Source of the DNA: Podarcis raffonei
Taxonomy: Eukaryota > Chordata > Lepidosauria > Squamata > Lacertidae
Reading direction: 5' to 3'
Length of the DNA stretch: 64,000 nucleotides
Assembly (NCBI RefSeq): GCF_027172205.1
Contig: NC_070617.1
Coordinates: 255,501-319,500, forward strand
The notes beneath the pieces were generated by a model that was not told the DNA's origin, made no database searches, and worked only from the letters and a program-made list of their open reading frames with translations. Numbering within the stretch: the first letter of the stretch is position 1; the number at the start of each line of letters is the position of its first letter. Shown piece by piece: positions 21,775 to 32,699 of this stretch. The position numbers and the translations under genes were made by a program.

Positions 21775-22025
21775 CCTCCCTCCATTGTCAGTTGTTGGGA
21801 AGTGCAAGTGGGGAGGTTTGCTGCTCTTGCGCTCGGATCCTGTGGGGCATCTGCTTGCTCCCTGTGAGGACAGGATCCTTTGGCCTGATCCAGCAGATCT
21901 CCCACTGGCTTGATGTTCTTATGGAGCCTCCAGGTCCAGAGGCAGTCTATCTAGAGTCCTCCTGGCATGAGAATAGGGGGCTGGATTAGAAGGTCCCTTT
22001 TGGCCTGACTGAGCCGTTCGGCTCT
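21775..22025 (+). repeat. CR1 LINE 3' region, sense
   Basis: GGAGCCTCCAGGTCCAGAGG and CAGTCTATCTAGAGTCC are the usual CR1 blocks. Confidence 0.6.
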
Positions 22026-22099
22026 CTTGATGTGCTTTGGGGACGCGGAGGGCACCGAGCTGATGCCGGGTGGTTCACGTTGTCCCCTGTTTGCAACGC

Positions 22100-22560
22100 T
22101 TTGTTCTTTGCCTGGACCGAAATGGCTCAGAGACAGCAGGAGACTCCAGACCAGGGAACTGCGCAATGTCTGCGCAAACAAACCCGATATCTTTGCAGGC
22201 AGAACTAAATTAATTAACGTCGCAGAGCCACGGCTCCTGCACCCTTGGAGCGCGGTGGGGGGGGTTTTGCTGGCCGGCAAACATCTGCCCTAATCAGATC
22301 AAGAGCCGCCCTGGGAAAGGTGGAGGGGACCCCGAAGGGAACGGGGGGGGGCAGCGCAAGGAGGAGGCCGGACGCCTCCCGGCCCCTCGGAGGGGGGGGT
22401 GAGCTTTCACATCTTCATGCGATTATTAAAATAGCTCCCGGCCCTTTTCTCAGGGTCTGCCTGACAAGGCGGCAACAGCAACAGATTATTTCAATTAGCC
22501 GGAGCTGCGCTTCGGAAAAGGAAGGAGGAGACGCGAGGGGCGGGGAGGGGGGCTCTCTGT
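22100..22560. other. Unique block, possible conserved non-coding element
   Basis: This stretch has no recognised repeat and mixes CpG-rich DNA with AT-rich cores: CTAAATTAATTAACG near 22206, CATGCGATTATTAAAATAG near 22417 and GATTATTTCAATTAGCC near 22484. That texture is typical of developmental enhancers, but nothing here proves function. Confidence 0.35.
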
Positions 22561-22704
22561 GCCCCAGAGTCAACGCCAGGTCCCCTTTCTGAGGGGCTGC
22601 GGTGGCTGGGCGCCCGTGTGAACCGGCTCACACAACGCGCTGCAAATTAAATCCCAGGGAAAAAACTTCACAGTCCTCATCTCTCCAGCCAGACTTGGGG
22701 CTTT

Positions 22705-23030
22705 TTAGCTTGGAATCCTAGAATGGTAGAGTTGAAAGGCGCCACCAAGGATCATCTAGTCTGACCCCCTGCGATGCAGGGCTAACAGCTAAATCGCCCC
22801 TGACAGGGGGCCGCCCAACCTCTGCTTACAAACCTCCCGGGACGGAGAGGCCATCCCTTTCCGAGGGAGTCCCTTCCTCAGTCGAGCAGCTCTGCCTGTC
22901 AGAATGCTCTTCCTAGTGTTCAGTCGGAATCTCCTTCCTTGTCGTCTGAATCCATGAATTTGGGCACTCCCCCCCCCCGGAGCAGAAAAGAAGCTTGCTC
23001 CGTCTTCACTGTCTCACAGGTGGCCTTCAC
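22705..23030 (-). repeat. CR1 LINE 3' region, antisense
   Basis: TAGAATGGTAGAGTTGAAAG, ATCATCTAGTCTGACCCCCT, CTCTGCTTACAAACCTCC and GGAATCTCCTTCCTTGTCG are consecutive CR1 blocks. Confidence 0.75.
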
Positions 23031-23099
23031 AGAAGTTTATAAAGTCACGCGTGTCATGAGGACGGCGGGCGGATAATTCTTTCCTCCCTCTCTCCTAAT

Positions 23100-23620
23100 G
23101 CTAGAACTTGTGACCATCCGGGGAAGGAGGAGGCTGGAAGATTCAGGGTAGATAATTTTTTTTTTAAAAAAAGCCCTTCTTCATGTGGCACAGAGTTAAA
23201 CTGTGGAACTCACTGCCACAGGCATCAGGGGTGCCCACAGTCATGGCTTCAAAAGAGGATGGGGCTAATTCCTGGAGGAGGAGAGGGCTGTCACTGACCA
23301 GCAGCCACGTCTGCTATATTCTCTCCCTCCATGGCTCCTGCCTATGACTTGCTGGAAACTACAGGAAGGGAGCGGGCTCTCGTCCTCGGATCCTGCTGGC
23401 TGGTTCTCCGTTGGGGCATCTGGTCAGCTGCTGTGAGAAGAGGACACCAGGCTAGATGTGGCCCCCTTGGCCTGACCCAGCTGCAGCCAGGCTCTTCTTA
23501 TGTGCTGATGGAGCCTCCAGCTCCAGAGGCAGCCTATCTTGATTCCTCGGCCCTTTGGGGCATTTGGCCACTGTGGGGATGCTGGACCAGGTGGGCCCCT
23601 TGGACCAGGTGGGACCCAGC
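23100..23620 (+). repeat. CR1 LINE 3' region, sense
   Basis: It runs from AAACTGTGGAACTCACTGCC through GGAGGAGAGGGCTGTCACTG and CTGCTGTGAGAAGAGGACAC to GGGGCATTTGGCCACTGTGG, over 500 bp of CR1. It is directed away from the antisense copy just to its left. Confidence 0.75.
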
Positions 23621-23869
23621 AGCTCCTCTGCTGTTATAACTTGCGGCTGCAGAGAGGAACAGAGCCAGGAGGGGAAGCCCTGGAAGGAAGAGGACTCTCC
23701 AAGTGCCCAAGGCAGCCATGCCCGGGGTCTGCCAGAGCCAAGCTCTGTGATGCGCCCCTTGGCTTAGACTTGCCAGGAAGAACTGATTCTATTTTATTTT
23801 TTAAATGAAAACTCCACGGTTCAGTCCGGACAGCTGGCAGCATAACGGATCTCCACATCTGGGGCAGAA

Positions 23870-23960
23870 TCATAAGTTTGAAGAATTGAAAGGGACCCGA
23901 GGGCCATCCAGACCAACCCCCTGCAATGCAGGAATCACAGCCAGAGAATTCCCTGTGCTT
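23870..23960 (-). repeat. CR1 LINE 3' end, antisense
   Basis: AGAATTGAAAGGGACC, CATCCAGACCAACCCCCTGC and AATGCAGGAATCACAG. Confidence 0.65.
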
Positions 23961-24057
23961 GGCCCAGTCTGCCTGGAGGCAGAGGAGCGCAGGAGGCTGT
24001 CCTAAGCAGAGCCAGCCCACCAGCCCACAGAGCTCGGGAATGCGGACACGGACAGGC

Positions 24058-24180
24058 AGCGACTCCCCCGGGTCTCCGACGGGGAGTCTCTGCCAGCGGT
24101 AGATGCCAGCATCCGAACCTGGGACCTGCTACATACAAAACATACACTCTGCCCCTGAAGTAAGACTGCAGTCCTCGTGG
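24058..24180 (-). repeat. tRNA-Ala-like SINE, antisense
   Basis: GATGCCAGCATCCGAACCTGG is the box B side of the tRNA head. The body has TCTGCCAGCGG. Confidence 0.5.
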
Positions 24181-24504
24181 TTCTGGCTGCGGGGGCAGGA
24201 CCTTCAACATTCAGGCAAGTGTCCCGGCCCAGAGGGGGCCAGGAAGCGAGGGGTGTGCCTGCACAGCCCCATGGCCTGTCCCTCGGCTGCCGCATCACGT
24301 TTTCCTGGATGGCCACCAAGTGGCAGCTGGTCTGCTCCGAGCTCTTTGCTCCAGGAAGGGAAATGAGGCGCAGATGGGCAGAGAACACAGCAGGCGGGCT
24401 AGAAGGGGGCCTGTCTAGGGCAAGAGCAGAGCAGTGGGGCAGGGGAATGGCCTCCCCGCTCCTCCAAGCTGGGCTGCGTCCAGCACAGTCAGCAAAGCAG
24501 AGCC

Positions 24505-24655
24505 ACGTGAGAAGCTGCCTTATTCCCACACAGAGCTCAGTGCTGCTCACACCAACTGGCAGCGGCTCCCCAGGGCCTCTCCCAACCCTGCCTGGAGATG
24601 CTGCCAGCGGGGACTGAGTCGGGGCCTTCTGGGCTGAGCTACGGGCTTCCCCAAA
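24505..24655 (-). repeat. tRNA-Ala-like SINE, antisense
   Basis: AGAAGCTGCCTTATTCC, CTCACACCAACTGGCAGCGG and GGGCTGAGCTACGGG follow the order body to head of the SINE. Confidence 0.55.
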
Positions 24656-24729
24656 AGCTAAAGCAGGGTTCTTGTTCTAAAAAAAGAAAAGAAAAGAAAA
24701 AGATGAGGTTTAAACAGGGATGGAGAGAG

Positions 24730-24842
24730 CTGCCTTCTTCTGAGTCAGGGGACTGCTGTCAATGTTGCTGCCGGTCAGTGCAGACAGTACTGAGCTAGGT
24801 GGACCAATCGTCTGGCTCAGTGTAAGGCCACTTCCTGTATTC
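24730..24842 (+). repeat. tRNA-Ala-like SINE body, sense
   Basis: TGCTGCCGGTCAGTGCAGAC, TACTGAGCTAGGTGGACC and TGTAAGGCCACTTCC match the SINE body without its head. Confidence 0.55.
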
Positions 24843-24869
24843 CCGGAGGGCGGTGCTTAAGCATGAAAA

Positions 24870-25205
24870 CACTTAAGAAGAGCCCCTCTGCTGGATCTGG
24901 CCCAAGGGGGCCCACCATCTTCTCACAGGGGGCAAATGCCCCAAAGATCCTAGGAATCCATATAGACTGCTTCTAGACCTGGAGGTTCCATAAGGACTTG
25001 AGGAAAGTCTGGCTGGACCCCCCTGGCTCAGGATCCTGTTCTCACAATGGCACACCCGATGATCCCAAGGGAAAACCCGAGAGCAGGATTCGAAACCAAG
25101 AGCCATCTGCTAGCTTCTAGACTAGCTACTAGCCCTTGAAAGCCCCCCTCCTCCTCTCTTAAAGGGATTCCTGGGGAAGGGAGTTCCACAGTTGAAACTG
25201 TTCCC
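24870..25205 (-). repeat. CR1 LINE 3' region, antisense
   Basis: AGACTGCTTCTAGACCTGGA, GGTTCCATAAGGAC and GGGAGTTCCACAGTTGAAAC are CR1 blocks. Confidence 0.65.
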
Positions 25206-26160
25206 TTCCAAGCATGACGGTCATTTTTAAAACATGGGAGGACTGGGAGCCTGGACACACGTTTGGTCCCCCATGGCAGCCCCCTCCCCGCCCAGCCACA
25301 GGGAGCCAGGGCTGACCCCTCCCAGCTCTGGGTGATTCTGGAGAAGAAAAAAGGCAAGGGTCATGGGGGGGCAGCCTCTCCCCCCCCAGTCCCTGAGCCT
25401 CATTAGAAAGGGGCTCCTGGTTCCAATTTCCAGAGGCATTTAGAAAAAAACACAGATTTAACGACTGGCCATTTATATAACCAGGACCGCAAAGCCTGAG
25501 GTTTAATTGCCTCCAAATCTGGGCCAGACACAAAAGCTGACCCCGCTCCCCTCCCCTTTGTCCCTTCAGATTTAATGGCTTCCTAAATCTCAGGAAAGGG
25601 GTCCTCCCGCTCCCCCCCCCCGCCCCCGCCCCCGCCGCCTCCTCCTCGCAAGACATCCCTCCTCTTTGTACTTCCAGGGAAGGCGCGATGCTCTCGCGAG
25701 GCAGAAAGGTCTTCAGTTACACAAAGGACGGAGCCTCGTCCCGCCCCCCAGCAGCCCGGCTTCAGACCCCCAGAGCAGGGGGCACCTGCTTCACGTTAGG
25801 CGAACAGGAAGACAACCCGCCCCGGGTAAAATAAAAAATGCTCTCACTTGGCTGGATGGAGCGTAGCTGAGCACTCACCCGCGCCAGGTGCTTAGAGCAG
25901 GTTTAAAGCATGCACCAAAAAGAACCCGGGAACTGTAGCTTAAGGTGCTGCAAACTACAGCACCAGGAACGGGGTGTGTTCACAGGATCATAGTTGGGAA
26001 GCAGAGGCCACGATTTATTGGCCCATAGAAGATGGTCTTGGTGGCTTTAAAGAAACTCTGTGCATCGTGAGTGTCGGCTAAGAGCTGAATCTCTTGAGCT
26101 TTTTTTATCCACAGTGTTTATCAAAGATAATCTTACTCAGCTACGAGTGATCGCCAAAGT
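25206..26160. other. Intergenic sequence with a unique block
   Basis: No gene is seen. Bases 25435-25600 (TAGAAAAAAACACAGATTTA, GCCATTTATATAACCAGG, CCTGAGGTTTAATTGCCTCC) look unique and AT-rich within GC-rich DNA and could be a conserved element. A C run lies at 25611-25621. Confidence 0.4.
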
Positions 26161-26166
26161 AGTTAT

Positions 26167-26843
26167 AAGGTTACCAGATTTTTTTCAATGACTCCAGGAA
26201 CACTTTAATTAATCAATCAATTAATTAATTACTACACGTTCAGGGATGTTGATGCTGCAGCGATGGCGGTGGCAGAGGGGCGGCCCCCACCTTGACCTCA
26301 ACGGCCACGTTTCCTCTTCCTCCACGTCTTCTATCTCCTTTCTCCATGAGGCTGGGCAGCCCCTGAGTTGCTGGTTCTTCAGTGGTGGTGAAGCATCAGG
26401 CATGGAAGGCGGAGAAGGAGGGCCCGGGCTCAGGCCCTGCAATGCCCCCCTTCCCATCAGAGCAGCCCCAACCCCATTCCTACTTGCGTGCAAGCAGGAG
26501 GGCAAGGGGACCCCTCAGCTGGGAAGGGAGGCTTCCAGTTGCCTAACTGAGAGATCCCTGCCCCTTCCTGCTTGCACGCAAGCTCTGATAGTTGCTGGGG
26601 TCAGGGAAGGTGGAGGCAGCCCGGAAGCTGCGTCTTGGAGCCCCTGCACCACCATCATATGGGGACTCCCCAGCAGATCCTGAAGCCAGCAAGAGCCACC
26701 TGCTCCAGGCTGCTCAGACTGCTGCTGCCGCATTTCCCGGGGACATTAGATGAAATCCGGGGACATTCCGGGGACGGAATTTGTCCGGGGACTTATTCGC
26801 AAATCCAGGGACTGTCCCCAGGTAACGGGGACGTCTGGTAACC
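26167..26843. mobile_element. Possible DNA transposon with GGTTACCAGA ends
   Basis: The left end GGTTACCAGATTTT and the right end ACGTCTGGTAACC are inverted. The right part has short runs of CCGGGGAC, also seen in MITEs of this style. I see no clear target duplication, so the limits are tentative. Confidence 0.35.
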
Positions 26844-26849
26844 CCAAGT

Positions 26850-26915
26850 TGGGAGGAACCCTGGGGGTCATCTAGTCCAACCCGCAGGGATCACAGCTAA
26901 ATCACCCTTGTTACG
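26850..26915 (-). repeat. CR1 LINE 3' end, antisense
   Basis: GGGGGTCATCTAGTCCAACC then AGGGATCACAGCTAAATCACC. Confidence 0.65.
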
Positions 26916-27735
26916 TCCCCCACCGCCCCGAGCTCTGCTTTCAATGTCTGGCGTGTCTGCAGGCCAGGAAGACAGTGCTGTGTTGTGGCTCAATCACAAA
27001 GCTGGCTGGGTGCGGCTGCCAGAGCCGGTCGCTGCCTCTCTCAGGGTCTCCTACCTCACAGGGTTGTTGTAGGCCCCCCCAAGCTCCTGGGAGGAACAGG
27101 TGGTCTGTAACTGGAATAAACCAACCTGTGTTTGCTCCATGTTCACACATGCAGCACACATCCCGGGCAATTCTGGCGGGGCCAGGGATGGAAAGTTCAC
27201 CTGTGTAGCATTGCCTGGTTTCTATGCACAACCTCTGCCTTCCCTCCAGGCAGACAAGAGACTCAAGGACACCTTTCCAGCCAGGCAGAGATATTATGGG
27301 ATGCGCAGGGAGAGTCCTGAGGTTTCCAGGACAGCCTAATCCAGGCAAACATTGAGATGTGAAAAATGCCGCCTGCCTCCGTTGTTCTTGGCTTCCCTGC
27401 CTATTGTCTCAGCCACCGCAGGGAGGGAGGGAGGGAGGGTGGGGTGAGAGCCCCCACCCCTGGCCCTGCAAATAAATAAGGGGAAAGTGGGGAAGGCTCC
27501 AAAAATGGGGGGTTGGTGGGGTGGAGGCTGCGGGAGGGAGAGGAAGAGCTGAGCTGTGAGGTTTGCAGCTGGTATTCATTTACGCCATCAGTCTCTTTCC
27601 ACTTATCTCTGTAAACAGGGGGGGGAGAGGGGGGTCATAATTACAGGGCCTCCTTTGCACCGTCTGGCCGGCAGTCAAGGCACGGTGCTCTGTGTGGTCC
27701 TTGCAGAAGGGGGCAAGTTCCCACAGGCAGGCAGG
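26916..27735. other. Intergenic sequence with MIR-like piece
   Basis: A MIR-like body piece (CTACCTCACAGGGTTGTTG) lies at about 27040-27075. The rest shows no gene or clear repeat apart from a (GGCA)n run at about 27726-27748. Confidence 0.4.
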
Positions 27736-27779
27736 CAGGCAGGCAGGCCTGAGCACCTCAGGTGCAGGGGAGCAGGAGA

Positions 27780-27990
27780 ACATCCTGGGAGCTTGCCAAA
27801 GGGGACCCATCCAGTCCTGCTCTCACAGATGCCCAGTGAGAAACTGGCAAGCAGGACACCTCTCCCCTCCTGTGGCTCAGGAATCAGATAGACTGCCTCT
27901 GGACCTGGAGGTTCTATGAGAACATAAAAAGGCGGCCAGAGGGGTGACATCTAGCCCAGCCTCTTGTTCCCACAGTGCCATCCAGGTGTC
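27780..27990 (-). repeat. CR1 LINE 3' region, antisense
   Basis: CAGATAGACTGCCTCTGGACC, GGAGGTTCTATGAGAACATA and AGCCCAGCCTCTTGTTCCCAC are CR1 blocks. Confidence 0.65.
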
Positions 27991-28604
27991 CCCAAGGGAA
28001 ATCCACCCCCCCAAGATGCAGGGGTGATCCTGCGTCTCCCTGGGTTTCCAAGCCCATCCAAAGTGCAGCCTGTGGGGCAGTAGCTTCCTTCCCTGAGCAC
28101 CCAGCCCTGCCAGCTCCCTCTCTTTCTCGTCTGGCTGATAAGCCGCCTGCTGGCCGGTTCTGACCTGCTGCTGACCCAGCCCAGGAAGGAACGGGCATGG
28201 AGCTAAGTCTGCCTGGCTCTCGGCTGCCACAGACTCCACCAGGCGCCCTCAAGACAATTCCCGGGGGCGGAAATGGGTGTTCAAGAGAGGCCCCGCTGGC
28301 CACCTTCCACATGGCGTGGGCAGGGAAAGGGGCTTGACCGCTCAGTGGAGCCTCCAGCCCCAGGGGCAGCCTATCAGATGCTGGGGGAACAAGCACAAAT
28401 GAGGACGTGTTTTATTTACTTCTTCAATGTCTATCCTGCCCTTCATTCAAAGATTGCAGAATGGTTCACAACACAGAAATGCAAAATGGGAACACAAAAT
28501 AACTAATAAAGCAAAATCAATACCCCCCAACCCCCATTTTAAAGGCCACAGGATGTTAACCAACCCAAGGCTTGCAGACTTTGTGGAGCTATTGGGCGAT
28601 AGGA

Positions 28605-28830
28605 AATGCTTCTGAATAGCAGGTGCTGGAAGCTGCAGGTGGGGGGAGAGTGGCTCTTGGGTTCGAATCTGGCTGGGGGGGCTTCCCAACAGAGGGATCT
28701 GGGTGGCCGACGTAAGAACAGGATGCAGGACTAGAAGGGCCCCCTCTGGCCTGATCCAGTGAGCTCTCCTGTTCTGGTGGAACCTTCAGGTCCAGAGGCA
28801 GTCTATCTGGGGCATCTGGTCACTGTGAAG
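28605..28830 (+). repeat. CR1 LINE 3' region, sense
   Basis: AGGATGCAGGACTAGAAGGG, CCTGATCCAGTGAGC, CTTCAGGTCCAGAGGCAG and TCTATCTGGGGCATCTGG. Confidence 0.65.
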
Positions 28831-29169
28831 AGAGGAGGGTGCCCTGGATGGGCCATGCATGCCATGCTCTGGATTCCCAGCCATGGCAAAAAGCAGGATT
28901 GGGCCCAGGGGGTGCAGGCGGGAGAGAGCAAGAGAGATTTGTGCCTGGCCATGGCATGCCCATACATCATTTTTATGCTCTGGAGTATTTCTTCAGTTGT
29001 TTTAATGACTTCCCGTTTCAGTAACGAGGGAGGAAGTCGTTACTCTCGTTTCTTCTTTGCCTTTAGCCGCCCCCAACGAACACACAAAAGAGGGCGAGGC
29101 GGATCCCTTTGGCAAAAGGGCCTGGGAGGCTCACGGGGAGCGAGGGCGAAAGGCGGCCTCTGCAGCTGC

Positions 29170-29310
29170 CAGGCCAGCACTGTCTGCACTGACTGGCAGC
29201 AAGGGCTCTCCAGCGATTCAGGCAGGGAGCATTCCCAGCCCCACCGGGAGATGCTGGGGCCTTCTGCATGCCAAGCAGGCCCTGTTCCCTTGAGCCACCT
29301 AAGCAAGTAG
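29170..29310 (-). repeat. tRNA-Ala-like SINE, antisense
   Basis: CACTGTCTGCACTGACTGGC, then CTTCTGCATGCCAAGCAGG and a GAGCCACC in place of box A. Confidence 0.55.
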
Positions 29311-29690
29311 GATCCTAGTCCTCAAGGTTACCAAGGAACATTTGAAATCGAAATGCAAGAAGCTTCCCTGGGCATTTAAACCCACCAGACAGAGATTTCT
29401 GGGCAACTTGCAGATTGCTCTGTGCTCGGCACACAGATTTAGTGCAGGACTTGCTGACAGACGCAGAAATATTAAGCATTGCGACATGGCGCTCTTCTTA
29501 AACCCCTAACAGCTCAAATTAATGGCTTCAGTGAAGATGGTATTTTGCCCTGATGGGAAGGCAGGATTGTGTGTTGACTTGGGAGACGGCAGGAGAAAAC
29601 CTTTTGAATCACACCAGAAAGCTTAACAAGAGTCTACAGAACTGCAACCAACTCTTATCACAGCCTTTCCCCTGCTTCCAGGAGGGCTTG
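29310..29690. other. Unique intergenic block
   Basis: No recognised repeat or gene. Bases 29330-29530 read as unique sequence with AATTAATGGCTTC and AAATATTAAGC. Possible conserved element, unproven. Confidence 0.35.
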
Positions 29691-29724
29691 ATCACTTATC
29701 CTGGAATTGTAGGGTCATCTAGTC

Positions 29725-29860
29725 CAGGCATCCCCAAACCCGCCCCTGCAGGTGTTTCGGGACTACAATTCCCATCATCCCTGACCACTAGTTCTGTTAG
29801 CTAGGGATGATGGGAGTTGTAGTCCCAAAACATCTGGAGGGCCGAGTTTGGGGATGCCTG
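29725..29860. mobile_element. Palindromic hAT MITE, copy 1 (inside a CR1 end)
   Basis: A 136-bp near-palindrome runs from CAGGCATCCCCAAAC to GTTTGGGGATGCCTG, with the inner arms ACAATTCCCATCATCCCTGA and GGGATGATGGGAGTTGTAG. The flanks ATCTAGTC (29717-29724) and ATCAAGTC (29861-29868) form an 8-bp duplication with one change. The target was a CR1 3' end, since the duplicated bases are part of CR1's TCATCTAGTCCAACC. Confidence 0.85.
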
Positions 29861-29984
29861 ATCAAGTCCAACCTCCTGCAATGCAGGAATCACAACAAAA
29901 GAAGCAACTCCAGATGTTGTGTGTTTCCCTTCCTCTAAAGGCTTGTGATCTTTTCTTTGTGACTGCTTGATCCAGACTCCGCGC

Positions 29985-30150
29985 CAGGATGCTGCCTCGT
30001 ACCGAGTCGGATCATTGGTCCACCCAGCTCTGCATTCCCTGCACTGACTGGCAGCAGCCGTCCTGGGCTCTCTCTCCCAGTCCTACCTGCAGGGGCTGCA
30101 CCTGGGCCCTTCGGCTTGCAAAGCAGGGGCCTCTCCCACAGGGCTGAAAG
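29985..30150 (-). repeat. tRNA-Ala-like SINE, antisense
   Basis: GATGCTGCCTCGTACCGAGTC, CCTGCACTGACTGGCAGCAG and GGCTTGCAAAGCAGG follow the SINE order. Confidence 0.6.
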
Positions 30151-30239
30151 GGCCCTTCACCAGGCAGTGGCTCTACAGCAGAGTCGGCCAACACGGCCCC
30201 CTCTGGGCCAGGCTTACCTGCAGCTCCCAGCACAGCTCA

Positions 30240-30475
30240 TGCTCTTTGGAAGCCATCCAAGTTGGTGGCCCTCCCTGCCTCCTGTGGCAGGGAGTTCCAC
30301 AGCTTAACTCTATGCTGCAGGAAGAAGTCCTTCCTCTTATTCGTCCTAATCTTTCCAACACCAGTTCTTGTCTTATGGAAGGCGGAACGGGATATCATTT
30401 CTTTATCCATGCAGTGCACCATTTTGCAAACTTCCATTCTGCCTCCCCTCCCTCTCCTTTCCTCTAAACACTGCA
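30240..30475 (-). repeat. CR1 LINE 3' region, antisense
   Basis: AAGCCATCCAAGTTGGTGGC, GGCAGGGAGTTCCACAGCTT and CTTTCCAACACCAGTTCTTG. Confidence 0.7.
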
Positions 30476-31035
30476 CAAAGGGGGGGGTCTCTCCATTCCC
30501 TTCCTTGCCCCCCCCACAGCAGTCCCTGCTCCGCGTATTTATTAGGTACCAGGGTTCAGCCGTGTCATCCCATTATTGCTTTGGAACAAATGAGGTGCTG
30601 ATGAGGAAGCCCTGAGTCAGCAAAGCGCCTTGCCAGGAAATTCTTAAAACATGTCTCTTTTTTCAAAAAGCCCGAGTGCTCCCACCCGCCCTGCCGCAAC
30701 CATCCCAGGGCGTGAGAGAGAGAGAGAGAATTGGGGGCCCTTAAGCCCATGGCCAGAGGCTGCAGCCCACAGACGTTGCTTTCAAGGCAAAGGGACAGCC
30801 TTGCTGCTGTCAGTACAAAAAGCCCACAGCCCAGAGAGGAAGGAGAACAAGAAAATAATGAGGCCCCCAGTCATAGGGAGCTGTGGCCTGGGGGACTCCC
30901 CTCCCCAAACCTCTGTCCTTCCTTGGGTGAGGGTCCGGCTCCACTGGAGGGAGGCCTCGCTGCAACAAATGGAGGGAGAAGCTACTGCTGGCCACTAGCC
31001 ATGAGGCCTGCGCTCTGCGCCCTCGGCTGGAGGCT
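30476..31035. other. Unassigned intergenic sequence
   Basis: No gene or firm repeat is recognised. A short GA run lies at 30716-30728. Confidence 0.4.
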
Positions 31036-31039
31036 GCAA

Positions 31040-31205
31040 TGATGCTTCTGTATCCCCCTTGCTGGAAACTGCAGGAGGGGAGCGTGTTGCTCTTGTGCTC
31101 TGATCCTGCTCCAGAGTTTCCCTCGGGGGCACCTGGTTGGCTCCTGGGAAGCTGGGCTACATGGGCCCCTGGCCTGATCCAGCAGGCTCTTCGGAGGCTC
31201 CAAGA
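31040..31205 (+). repeat. CR1 LINE 3' piece, sense
   Basis: TTGCTGGAAACTGCAGGAGG, GGGGCACCTGGTTGGC and GGCCTGATCCAGCAGGCTC. Confidence 0.65.
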
Positions 31206-31214
31206 TTCTCCACG

Positions 31215-31738
31215 TCACATACCTTTGAAGGTGACCCGAAAACTACAACTAATCCAGAATGCGGCAGCCAGACTGGTGACTGGGAGTGGCTGCCGAGACC
31301 ACATAACACCGGTCTTGAAAGACCTACACTGGCTCCCAGGACGTTTCCAAGCACAATTCAAAGTGCTGGTGTTGACCTTTAAAGCCCTAAACGGCCTCAG
31401 TCCAGTGTACCTGAAGGAGCGTCTCCACCCCCATCGTTCTGCCCGGACACCGAGCTCCAGCGCCAAGGGCCTTCTGGCGGATCCCTCGCTGTGAGAAATG
31501 AAGTTACAGGGAACCAGGCAGAGGGCCTTCTCGGTGGTGGCGCCCGCCCTGTGGAACGCCCTCCCAGCAGATGTCAAAGAGAACAACTACTACCAGACTT
31601 CTGAAGGCACCCTCTTTAGGGAAGCTTTTAATGTTTGATGTATTACGGTATTTTAATATTTTGTTGGAAGCCGCCCAGAGTGGCTGGGGAAGCCCAGCCA
31701 GATGGGCGGGGTACAAATAATAAATTATCATCATCATC
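31215..31738 (+). mobile_element. L2-type LINE 3' end
   Basis: The frame at 31039-31494 includes VTRKLQLIQNAAARLVTGSG, CRDHITPVLKDLHWLPG and FKVLVLTFKALNGLSPVYLK, the end of an L2 ORF2, with the rest (FSVVAPALWNALP) out of frame. It ends at GGGCGGGGTACAAATAATAA and an (ATC)n tail. Inactive. Confidence 0.8.
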
Positions 31739-32104
31739 CCGTCCCTGGAGCAGCGTGGGAAACGGCACATCGGAGGTGTGAGGCCTGCAGCCCAGTCTCT
31801 CCCAAATTCATGCGACGTGTCACAAGATTTGGGTCCCAGAATTGTGGCGAGGCCCCCAGGAGGACCCGGCCTCTCGCCCCCGACCATCCTGGGGGGCCAC
31901 TGGAATCCTGGAAGGCCAACCCCTGGTCGCCACCCCAAGCGGAGGAGCTTAGGGACGAGGCCCCACCCCGGGATCCTGCATGAGAAACCAGGGCTGTCCT
32001 GCACATCCAGACTGGCAGGTGCCCCATGGAGAGCCAGGTCCCCCGGGTCTGCTTGGCTATACGTTGCCCACGCCGGCTCTCCAGGGGTTCAGAAAAGGTG
32101 ACAT

Positions 32105-32205
32105 GGCTGCCATTACCTGGAAACGCCAGCAGGGACTGACCCTACGACCTCCCTTTATGCAAAGCAGATGCTCTGCCACTGAAAAGAAAGTAGGGTGCTA
32201 GTCCT
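32105..32205 (-). repeat. tRNA-Ala-like SINE, antisense
   Basis: TTTATGCAAAGCAGATGCTCTG and CCACTGA are the reverse complement of the tRNA head. Confidence 0.5.
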
Positions 32206-32234
32206 CATGGTTCTGAATAAAAGGCAGGAGTGGG

Positions 32235-32395
32235 GAGCTGCTCACCGCAGCTCAAACCATCTCGCTTGGTACTGCCCACACTCCTTGGCAGTGGCTGTCT
32301 GGTGCTTCAGATAGCAGGACTCTTCCCCGCTCTGGATTGAACCTGAGACCTTCTACAGGCCAAGCAGGTGCTCTACCACTGAGCTTTGGTCTTTC
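32235..32395 (-). repeat. tRNA-Ala-like SINE, antisense (clearest head)
   Basis: In reverse complement the head reads AGCTCAGTGGTAGAGCACCT (A box region), CTGCTTGGCC and AGGTTCAATCC (B box). The body has CTTGGCAGTGGCTGTCTGG. It resembles a tRNA-Ala gene but lacks a proper acceptor stem, so it is a SINE head and not a tRNA gene. Confidence 0.65.
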
Positions 32396-32438
32396 CTCCA
32401 GTGAACAAAGACAACAGGCTTCCCTGTGCAGTCAAGCG

Positions 32439-32440
32439 AT

Positions 32441-32485
<45 letters not shown>

Positions 32486-32520
32486 CAGACAGACCGACAG
32501 ACAGACAAACCGACAGACAG
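32439..32520. repeat. (GATA)n with (GACA) tail
   Basis: A TAGA/GATA run of about 45 bases turns into GACAGACAGACCGACAGACA. Confidence 0.9.
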
Positions 32521-32699
32521 ACACAGCTTAACTGGCGTGGACCCATTTCTTCATCCCTGTGTTTCGGGGCATTGCTCTGCCCTCCTCTCTCAAAGTTTGC
32601 CCCAGGCTCCTTCAGGCTCCTTCAGAATCGGGGCCCGTCTTGGCGAGCCTGGGAGCAAGAGGGTGGGGGTTGCGGCTGGTCTCTGGGCCAGAGCAGCCC

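Noticed and set aside
32335-32393. Possible tRNA-Ala gene on the minus strand
   Set aside because: A and B boxes are visible, but the acceptor stem does not pair, and the piece is joined to a SINE body present in many copies.
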